From Bacteroidales bacterium (GTDB lineage Bacteria; Bacteroidota; Bacteroidia; Bacteroidales; P3), in NCBI GenBank assembly GCA_017545365.1, contig JAFWOP010000158.1:1-8279 (forward strand): a stretch of 8,279 nucleotides of DNA, read 5' to 3'. The notes under the pieces are model-generated. The model searched no databases and was not told the origin of the DNA. It worked only from the letters and a program-made list of their open reading frames with translations. Positions within the stretch are counted from its first letter, which is position 1, and every line of letters starts with the position of its first letter. The position numbers and the translations under genes are program-made. Positions 1 through 5,076 of this stretch are shown here, in pieces.

Positions 1-1205
1 AGGGCGTCATGCTCACCCACCGCAACCTCACCTTCGACGCCCATGCCCACGCCATGTACCAGGTCTATGGCGTCAAGCACAGGATGCTCTCGTTCCTGCC
101 CCTCTGCCACAGCTACGAGCGCACCATGAACTACGAATACCAGGAGCTCGGCATTAGCATCTACTATGCCGAAGGCCTTGCCACCATCCAGCGCGACCTC
201 GCCTCGTGTCATGCCGACGGCTTCTCTGCCGTGCCCCGCGTGCTTGAGACCTTCTACGAGAAGTTCCGCCAGCAGGAGGGCAACCTGCACGGGCTGAAGC
301 GCCGCATCTACCATGCCGCGTGGGAGTTCGGCAACACGTTCGACAACTACAACCGCAACCCTGTCTATCGCCGTCGTCTGCGTCTTTTCGACCGCCTCGT
401 TTATAGCAAGTGGCGTGCCGCCATCGGAGGCCACAATATGATCATTATCTCTGGTGGCTCGTCCATTAAGCCCAGCATCGTCCGCCTCTTCAATGCTGCC
501 AAGCTCCATATTTTCGAGGGCTATGGCATGAGCGAGACCTCGCCCGTTATCGCCGTCAACAACCCTACGGAGGGCGTTAACAAAATGGGCACGGCCGGCA
601 AACCCATTGACGGCGCTGAACTCACCTTTGCAGAAGACGGAGAGATTCTCGTCCGTGGGCCGCACGTCATGAAGGGCTACTACAAAGATCCCGCCGAAAC
701 CGCCCGCATCATCGATGTCGACGGCTGGCTCCACACGGGTGACATCGGCACTCTCGTCGAGGGAAAATACCTCAAAATAACTGACCGCAAGAAGGAAATC
801 TTCAAGCTCTCTTCTGGCAAATACATTGCACCACAGCTTTTAGAGACCAAAATCAACGACAGCCCCTATTTCGACAGCAGTATTATTGTCGGCGAGAACC
901 AGAAATTCGCCAGCGCCATCATCTGCCTCAACTATGCTCACCTCGACCGATGGGCAGAATCAAACGGGCTGGGTAAGCTATCGAAAGAGGAACTGCTTGT
1001 TCACCCCGCTGTCATTAAACTTCTCAGCCACGAGATTGAGACCATCGACAAGACTCTTGCCGATTACGAAGCCATCAAGCGTCCCGTTTACGTCTTCGAC
1101 GAATGGACTACAGCCAACGGCATGCTCTCCCAGACCCTCAAACTGCGCCGTGCCGTCATCCTACGTCACTACGCCGAACAAATCGAGCGAATTTACAGCA
1201 AATAA
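1..1205 (+). CDS. Long-chain acyl-CoA synthetase (AMP-forming), 5'-truncated by window edge
   Basis: Activates a fatty acid through an acyl-adenylate and transfers it to CoA; expected in the cytoplasm or at the inner membrane. The readable frame begins at base 3 with Gly-Val-Met-Leu-Thr-His, the end of the adenylate-forming P-loop (SGTTGxPKGVMLTH); the preceding two bases fit the Lys codon of that motif. So the start lies upstream and roughly the first third is missing. Counting from the Met at base 9, visible motifs are GYGMSETSPV (171-180), DGWLHTGDIG (238-247), the hinge region KITDRKKEIFKLSSGKYI (256-273), and a C-terminal NGMLSQTLKLRR (370-381) whose Lys378 is the likely adenylation lysine. 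The gene ends with tandem stops, TAA then TAG. Its last 13 bases overlap the end of the opposite-strand phosphatase gene. The family is clear; chain-length specificity cannot be read from sequence. Confidence 0.93.
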   Translation, partial: GVMLTHRNLTFDAHAHAMYQVYGVKHRMLSFLPLCHSYERTMNYEYQELGISIYYAEGLATIQRDLASCHADGFSAVPRVLETFYEKFRQQEGNLHGLKRRIYHAAWEFGNTFDNYNRNPVYRRRLRLFDRLVYSKWRAAIGGHNMIIISGGSSIKPSIVRLFNAAKLHIFEGYGMSETSPVIAVNNPTEGVNKMGTAGKPIDGAELTFAEDGEILVRGPHVMKGYYKDPAETARIIDVDGWLHTGDIGTLVEGKYLKITDRKKEIFKLSSGKYIAPQLLETKINDSPYFDSSIIVGENQKFASAIICLNYAHLDRWAESNGLGKLSKEELLVHPAVIKLLSHEIETIDKTLADYEAIKRPVYVFDEWTTANGMLSQTLKLRRAVILRHYAEQIERIYSK

Positions 1206-1660
1206 TAGTTCTTTAGCATTCCTTCGCAGCCGAGGAGGATGTCCTGAAAGGCTTGCTCAAAGTCGTCGGTGTACCAAGGGTCAGCTACATTGGCATGAGG
1301 ACGTCCGGCAAACGACATCAGCAGGCGCATTTTATCATCAGGATCGTCACCAATAATACGACTGAGCAGGCGTAGGTTGCTCTGATCCATGCAAACAAGG
1401 AGGTCGTAATCGTCATAATCGGTAGGAACAACGCGACGGGCAGTCTTATGAAAATCGAACCATACGCCATGCTGGCGCAGACAGCGCTGCGCAGGGGGAT
1501 AAATGGGATTGCCGCGTTCCTCGTCGGAAACGGCAGCTGAAGCGATTTCAAACTCTTCGTCCACCCCATGAGCCTTCACAAGGGCTTTCATGATGAATTC
1601 CGCCATTGGCGAACGGCAGATATTGCCATGGCAGACAAATAGGATTTTATTGATTTTCAT
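1193..1660 (-). CDS. Low-molecular-weight protein tyrosine phosphatase
   Basis: A 155-residue, full-length member of the low-molecular-weight phosphotyrosine phosphatase family (cytoplasmic). The signature loop CHGNICRS sits at residues 10-17, giving the CX5R site with nucleophile Cys10 and phosphate-binding Arg16. The general-acid loop is DPWY at 127-130, with Asp127 as the proton donor. The GNPIYPPA segment (50-57) and the C-terminal helix after DDFEQAF also fit the family. The ATG directly follows the TGA stop of the upstream HAD-like gene with no bases between, so the two are probably translationally coupled. It is the last gene of a five-gene minus-strand run, and its 3' end overlaps the convergent acyl-CoA synthetase gene by 13 nt. 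The physiological substrate is unknown; relatives act on tyrosine kinases of exopolysaccharide systems or on arginine phosphate, but no such partner is visible here. Confidence 0.94.
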   Translation of the reverse strand: MKINKILFVCHGNICRSPMAEFIMKALVKAHGVDEEFEIASAAVSDEERGNPIYPPAQRCLRQHGVWFDFHKTARRVVPTDYDDYDLLVCMDQSNLRLLSRIIGDDPDDKMRLLMSFAGRPHANVADPWYTDDFEQAFQDILLGCEGMLKNYYLL

Positions 1661-2077
1661 TCAGTAAAGGCTTAACACTTCAATCACTTTCTGCCAGTCT
1701 GTTTCAGGCTCAAATCCAAACTTATCGTCTATGCCGACATTATAGTAGAGCTTGGCCTCAAAATCAGAGAGCCGGGTATTGCCCACTTCGGGGTTTTCAT
1801 TCACGAAGTCAAAATGAATGCCATCACCGGCAAAATGATTGATATACATCTCCAGTTTTTCCTTGTAGGTTGAACTCCAAAGGATAAGGCAAATGTCTTC
1901 TCTACTGGTCATTAATTGCAACGCCTCTCTTGCAGAAGGGAAATAGTTGAATGTTTCTGTGTTCTCATAACTGGCATGGAGAATGGTATCGTGAATATCC
2001 ACGATGACGTATATCTTTTCCCAATTACGTTCAACCTTCCGGTTGAGTGCCGCCTTAAATGCTTTCCCGATGTCCAT
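1661..2077 (-). CDS. HAD-like protein with altered catalytic motif I
   Basis: A 138-residue protein that reads as a small, capless HAD-superfamily fold. Motif I follows a hydrophobic strand (KIYVIVDIHDTIL, 21-33): Asp27 is in the nucleophile position, but the second Asp of the canonical DxDx(T/V) is His29. Motif II is probably Ser68 or Ser69 in LILWSST, motif III Lys109, and motif IV the Asp117-Asp118 pair in GIDDKFGFE. The missing second Asp is normally the general acid/base of HAD phosphatases, so activity may be weak, altered or absent; that is inference. I recall similar proteins in Bacteroidales annotated only as hypothetical or hydrolase. It starts 23 nt after tadA and abuts the phosphatase gene (TGA immediately followed by ATG), so it is very likely co-transcribed with both. 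Its base composition is visibly AT-richer than tadA or the lipoprotein gene. Substrate unknown. Confidence 0.75.
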   Translation of the reverse strand: MDIGKAFKAALNRKVERNWEKIYVIVDIHDTILHASYENTETFNYFPSAREALQLMTSREDICLILWSSTYKEKLEMYINHFAGDGIHFDFVNENPEVGNTRLSDFEAKLYYNVGIDDKFGFEPETDWQKVIEVLSLY

Positions 2078-2100
2078 TTGTGTGTTTCGTTATATAAACA

Positions 2101-2532
2101 TTAACGTCGTTCTTTGAAAAACTGCTGCATCAAGGCAGCACATTCATCAGAGAGGATGCCTGAAACGACTTCAGTACGAGGATGGAGGGCATCGGGAGCA
2201 AAGCGACGGAAACCGCGTTTCTCGTCATCGGCACCCCAGACGAGTCGGCTGACCTGTGCCCAGGCAATGGCTCCGGCACACATGGTACAAGGCTCAACAG
2301 TTACGTAAAGCGTGCAGTCCGCAAGATACTTCCCCCCCAGCCACGAGGCAGCAGCGGTAATGGCCTGCATCTCAGCATGGGCAGTAACGTCGGTAAGCGC
2401 CTCCGTAAGGTTGTGGGCACGGGCAATGACACGCCCCTTGCAGGCTACTATGGCACCCACAGGCACCTCGCCCTCGGCAAAAGCCTGACGAGCTTCGGCA
2501 AGCGCCATCTTCATGAAGTCGGCGTCAGTCAT
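2101..2532 (-). CDS. tadA: tRNA-specific adenosine deaminase TadA
   Basis: Deaminates adenosine 34 to inosine in the anticodon of tRNA-Arg(ACG), widening wobble decoding; cytoplasmic, acts as a homodimer in characterised bacteria. The protein is 143 residues, close to the usual family length. The zinc site is intact: HAE at 52-54 (His52 ligand, Glu54 proton shuttle) and PCTMC at 81-85 (Cys82 and Cys85 ligands). The N-terminal helix and the GEVPVGAIV segment (21-29) are typical. The next candidate start, Met7, would cut into the first helix, so the first ATG is preferred. That ATG shares one base with the TGA of the upstream small gene (TGATG), indicating translational coupling. A run of seven G residues in the coding strand encodes part of Leu-Gly-Gly at residues 65-67. 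A free cytosine or guanine deaminase is the main alternative but fits the motif context less well. Confidence 0.95.
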   Translation of the reverse strand: MTDADFMKMALAEARQAFAEGEVPVGAIVACKGRVIARAHNLTEALTDVTAHAEMQAITAAASWLGGKYLADCTLYVTVEPCTMCAGAIAWAQVSRLVWGADDEKRGFRRFAPDALHPRTEVVSGILSDECAALMQQFFKERR

Positions 2533-2768
2533 CAGCGGCGCATATCGTGCTCGTTGAAGAGCGTGGGATAGTCCAGCTCCAGATTCTGAATGATGCGGCG
2601 GAGGAGTGTCTCGCGCATCCAGCGGCTGCGGTTGGTGATGTGATAGCGGTTGAGGTAACTGTCTATCATCTGCTTCTCCTCCTTGCTAAGGAAGGTGACA
2701 AGGCGCTCAGTCCGAGGGGCAGACTGAGGCAACTCAACGGGGGGACGGGACTTTTTCTTGCGTTTCAT
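2532..2768 (-). CDS. Small ribbon-helix-helix-like protein, possible DNA-binding regulator
   Basis: A 78-residue basic protein. The N-terminus is a Lys/Arg/Pro-rich tail (MKRKKKSRPP), followed by a possible strand RLVTFLS (22-28), a first helix about 29-41 (KEEKQMIDSYLNRY), a polar turn with NRSRW (46-50) and a second helix about 48-63 (RWMRETLLRRIIQNL). That order, with alternating residues in the strand, fits a ribbon-helix-helix DNA-binding unit such as in MobC-like or antitoxin-like regulators. The C-terminus DYPTLFNEHDMRR looks like a conserved tail I recall from Bacteroidales homologues, but this is memory rather than a search. It begins 31 nt after the lipoprotein gene and overlaps the tadA start by 1 nt, so it is co-translated with tadA. 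No toxin partner or relaxase is nearby, arguing against antitoxin or mobilisation roles. Function is unassigned. Confidence 0.7.
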   Translation of the reverse strand: MKRKKKSRPPVELPQSAPRTERLVTFLSKEEKQMIDSYLNRYHITNRSRWMRETLLRRIIQNLELDYPTLFNEHDMRR

Positions 2769-2799
2769 CTTATCATGGACATAAAGAGATTTTCAAACA

Positions 2800-4386
2800 T
2801 CATTTCACCTTCACTTTCACAGGGCTGGATTCGTTTTGCAGACGATCGAGGGCGGTGATGACGTATCGGCTTTTTCCTTCGACTTGCCCGCTTCCCAGAC
2901 GGAAGTAGGTGTTGGGCGTGAAGCCGATGATACGGGCGCCGTTGGAGAGGTCTATTTTCTCATCGGCACGGAAGCGGTAGACGACATAGCGGATGGGACG
3001 GTCAAGCTCCGTCTTGTACTTGGGCGCTGTCCACATCAGCACAGGGCCATCGTCCGTTCGGACTATTGCAGGCTTGCGCACAGGAGCAGGTGCCTTGTGG
3101 TCGAGGAAGGGAAACAGAGGCTGAAGGGCAAGTGAGCCAGCGTGGGCAACGGCTTGTACCTCGGCTTTACCTGCGGGAGTAGCCATGTGGGTGCGGAGGG
3201 CGTCGGCATACCACCAGCAGTAGCCGCTGACCGGCTCGTCACGTTGCATACGGAACTTGGCAGCAAGCTGGTTGTGACCAGGAGCCTTGGGGTCGGAATA
3301 TTTTAGGGAGCGTTCCAAATCCTGCCCGATAAAGAGGGGCCTACCGTTAGCATTTGCTGCCCACCATCCGATAAGGGTAGCATAGTCGGCAGTCGAATGT
3401 CCGATTTCCCAATAGAGCTGCGGAACGGTATAATCAACCCACCCTTTGTCAATCCAGAGGAGGACGTCGGCATAAAGGTCGTCGTAGTTCTGCAAGCCCG
3501 ATGTGGCCGAGCCTGGGACTAGGCCCTTCTCCTGCCCGCCTCCGTTATGGTAGATTCCAAACGGGCTGACGCCGAACTTCACCCAAGGCTTGATGTCGTG
3601 AATGGTGGAAGAGAGTTGCTGGATGAGCAGGTTGACGTTGTCGCGCCGCCAATCAGCCTTGTCCGTGAAGCCACGCGGGTCGGCAGCAAAGTCAGCATCG
3701 TCAGGGAAAGGAACACCCGCCACAGGATAGGGATAGAAATAGTCGTCGATGTGGAGGCCGTCAACATCATAGCGCCTGACGATGTCGGAAACGACGGTAC
3801 AGATGTAGTCGCGATTGAGCTGCAGGGCGGGATTGAAGATGAGCATGCCGTCGTATTCCACAAAACGCTCAGGAAACTTGAACCACGGATGCTTGTAGTG
3901 CATGTCGGCCTTCTTCAGCCCCTTCATTTTCGCGCGGTAGGGATTTATCCAGGCATGGAGTTCCATACCTCGGGCATGGCAGGCAGTAATCATGAACTGC
4001 AGGGGGTCCCAGCCCTCATCGGGATTTCGTCCCTGCTCGCCTGTGAGGAAACGGCTCCAAGGCTCGTAATAGGAAACATAGAGCGCATCGGCCTCAGGCC
4101 GCACCTGGAAGATGACGGCATTCACGCCTGCCTGCTGAAGGGCGTCGAGTTGTTCGGAAAGACGTTGCTGCTGCTCGGCAGAAGTCATGCCGTTGTACTG
4201 CCCGTTGACGACCTGCATCCATGCCCCACGAAACTCCCGCTTAGGAACATAATCGTCTGCAAGGCCCGCGGAAGAAACTTTTTTCTGCGTAGAGCAAGAG
4301 GCAAGAAGCAACATGAAAGCTACAAGACTGAAGACTGAAGCGACTGGGCAAGCCGCACCTTTTGCCACAAAACGATAGTTCCTCAT
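2800..4386 (-). CDS. GHL10 (DUF187) family glycoside-hydrolase-like lipoprotein
   Basis: A 528-residue predicted lipoprotein, probably a glycan hydrolase of the envelope. Residues 1-30 form a signal peptide with a hydrophobic core (SVFSLVAFMLLLAS), and Cys31 is the lipidated residue of a lipobox (LLAS-C). The following STQKK lacks the acidic residues typical of Bacteroidetes surface-export signals, so a periplasm-facing position is plausible. Residues about 50-400 match the GHL10/DUF187 barrel: REFRGAWMQVV (50-60), GVNAVIFQVRPEADALY (87-103), ELHAWINPYRA (142-152), DGLHIDDYFYPYP (209-221, candidate acidic residues Asp214 and Asp215) and VPQLYWEIG (321-329). Residues about 435-528 resemble a fibronectin type III module. 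The frame stays open upstream to 4566, but that extension crosses the promoter and an intergenic repeat and lacks a signal peptide, so the ATG at 4386 is preferred. It heads the tadA operon. Substrate unknown. Confidence 0.9.
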   Translation of the reverse strand: MRNYRFVAKGAACPVASVFSLVAFMLLLASCSTQKKVSSAGLADDYVPKREFRGAWMQVVNGQYNGMTSAEQQQRLSEQLDALQQAGVNAVIFQVRPEADALYVSYYEPWSRFLTGEQGRNPDEGWDPLQFMITACHARGMELHAWINPYRAKMKGLKKADMHYKHPWFKFPERFVEYDGMLIFNPALQLNRDYICTVVSDIVRRYDVDGLHIDDYFYPYPVAGVPFPDDADFAADPRGFTDKADWRRDNVNLLIQQLSSTIHDIKPWVKFGVSPFGIYHNGGGQEKGLVPGSATSGLQNYDDLYADVLLWIDKGWVDYTVPQLYWEIGHSTADYATLIGWWAANANGRPLFIGQDLERSLKYSDPKAPGHNQLAAKFRMQRDEPVSGYCWWYADALRTHMATPAGKAEVQAVAHAGSLALQPLFPFLDHKAPAPVRKPAIVRTDDGPVLMWTAPKYKTELDRPIRYVVYRFRADEKIDLSNGARIIGFTPNTYFRLGSGQVEGKSRYVITALDRLQNESSPVKVKVK

Positions 4387-4409
4387 CCTTTTCAAAGTCA
4401 AAATTTCGG

Positions 4410-4440
4410 CAAAAATAACACAAGGCAATGACAATCGCAA
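4410..4440 (-). promoter_or_regulatory. Bacteroidetes-type promoter of the minus-strand operon
   Basis: On the minus strand, bases 4417-4410 read TATTTTTG, an exact match to the -7 consensus TAnnTTTG. A TTGC at 4440-4437 sits about 25 bp further upstream centre to centre, close to the expected -33 position, though it only partly matches TTTG. The predicted transcript start would leave a leader of about 20 nt before the ATG at 4386, and this supports that start codon over upstream in-frame ATGs. Match is by eye only. Confidence 0.55.
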
Positions 4441-4523
4441 GAAAAAAGGAATTATCTTTATCATTATCTGCAAGAATAATCGTAACGGCTGTCCGGCAAA
4501 CATCAAATTCCGTAAAAATCCCG

Positions 4524-4586
4524 GCCTATGGGAATAAAATCCCAGCCAGTGGGACTTTTTTCCCATTTGATGGGACTTTTGGGGAA
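4524..4586. repeat. Three 21-bp-periodic direct repeats with embedded dyads
   Basis: Three consecutive 21-bp units begin at 4524, 4545 and 4566. The shared core GGGA falls at 4530, 4551 and 4572, exactly 21 bp apart. Units 1 and 2 both contain TGGGA, six bases, then TCCCA (4529-4544 and 4550-4565), and both end in TCCCA. Unit 3 keeps TGGGACTTTT but ends in GGGGAA, so its TGGGA pairs instead with the TCCCA ending unit 2. The array lies in the divergent region, about 140-200 bp upstream of the lipoprotein start and about 165-225 bp upstream of the 106-residue gene. It could be an operator array or a degenerate dispersed repeat; nothing here decides. Confidence 0.7.
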
Positions 4587-4641
4587 CCTGATACTGTCTG
4601 AAATGTCGCAGGGTAAAAAGAAGCGGGTTCTTTGCAGATAA

Positions 4642-4658
4642 CCATAATTCTTTTATGG
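4642..4658. repeat. Perfect 6-bp-arm dyad upstream of the uvrA-side promoter
   Basis: CCATAA and TTATGG are perfect inverted arms separated by TTCTT. The dyad lies about 60-80 bp upstream of the -7 element at 4720. It could be an operator or the stem of a minor hairpin. There is no T run directly after it on either strand, so a standard terminator is not supported. Confidence 0.4.
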
Positions 4659-4690
4659 CAAAAACAACAAATTAACAATAAATCCTTCTT

Positions 4691-4727
4691 TTTTGTTAGT
4701 TTATTTGAACAATTAATTCTACCTTTG
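4691..4727 (+). promoter_or_regulatory. Bacteroidetes-type promoter for the 106-aa gene and uvrA
   Basis: TACCTTTG at 4720-4727 matches the -7 consensus TAnnTTTG exactly. An upstream TTTTG at 4691-4695 could serve as the -33 element, though its spacing is a few bases longer than ideal. Transcription would begin about 4733-4736, leaving a leader of about 15-18 nt that is A/T-rich, has no Shine-Dalgarno motif, and ends in ACAAAA before the ATG at 4751. Because uvrA follows its neighbour after 5 nt with no other obvious promoter, this site probably drives both. Confidence 0.6.
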
Positions 4728-4750
4728 CTCAATAATTAAATATTACAAAA

Positions 4751-5071
4751 ATGAATTTACTAAAAAAAGTCTTTAGGAATAAGACATCCAATCAAGTAGA
4801 AGAAAAGGATGTCGTCATGACAGAGGAAATTGGGAAAAGAGTGCAGATTTACATCAGAATGATAGATGCAACTGAATGTTTTGTTCCCACAGAAGCTTTG
4901 GTGCTCGGCCCCAAACGATTTCAAATAGAAGACCCTAAAAATAATTATGACCCCGTTTACTCTCCCTGGGATTTCAAACCAGGAGACATCGTTTCTTGCA
5001 AGTACCAAAAACTAAGTGACGGTTTAGGTCACCGTAGTCAACATCTCGTGGCCAAAAATCTCTGCGAATAA
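4751..5071 (+). CDS. Hypothetical protein, 106 aa, directly upstream of uvrA
   Basis: I do not recognise this protein. It has 106 residues, no signal peptide and no membrane segment, so it is probably cytoplasmic. The first 20 residues are basic and polar (MNLLKKVFRN and onward). From about residue 26 the sequence suggests a small beta-rich domain: GKRVQIYIRMID (28-39), ECFVPTEALVLGP (42-54), then SPWDFKPGDIVSCKYQKL (71-88), whose PGDIV pattern is common in OB- or SH3-like barrels. That fold suggestion is weak. GC content is about 39% by hand count, well below the adjoining uvrA, which may mark a faster-evolving or acquired gene. It has its own exact -7 promoter, and only 5 nt separate its TAA from the uvrA ATG, so the two are almost certainly co-transcribed. 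That could mean a link to DNA repair, or simply a shared promoter. Confidence 0.75.
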   Translation: MNLLKKVFRNKTSNQVEEKDVVMTEEIGKRVQIYIRMIDATECFVPTEALVLGPKRFQIEDPKNNYDPVYSPWDFKPGDIVSCKYQKLSDGLGHRSQHLVAKNLCE

Positions 5072-5076
5072 ATTCC

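Noticed and set aside
2332..2338. Homopolymer run of seven C (G in coding strand) in tadA as a phase-variation site
   Set aside because: Seven bases is a modest tract, and tadA is essential in E. coli, so on/off switching is unlikely; the frame is intact.
3547..4338. 263-codon plus-strand frame opposite the lipoprotein gene
   Set aside because: The minus strand encodes a full GHL10 protein with signal peptide; the plus-strand translation shows no domain and no promoter or start context.
4324..4338. AAGACTG direct repeat in the lipoprotein signal-peptide region
   Set aside because: Only two 7-bp copies, encoding ordinary hydrophobic-core residues; too short to call more than chance.
4387..4566. 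Upstream in-frame extension of the lipoprotein gene to an ATG at 4566 (60 extra residues)
   Set aside because: It would bury the lipoprotein signal peptide inside the protein and would cross the -7 element at 4410-4417 and the 21-bp repeat array; the ATG at 4386 explains all three.
4524..4586. CRISPR array
   Set aside because: Only three 21-bp units stand directly adjacent with no unique spacers of normal length, and no cas genes are present.
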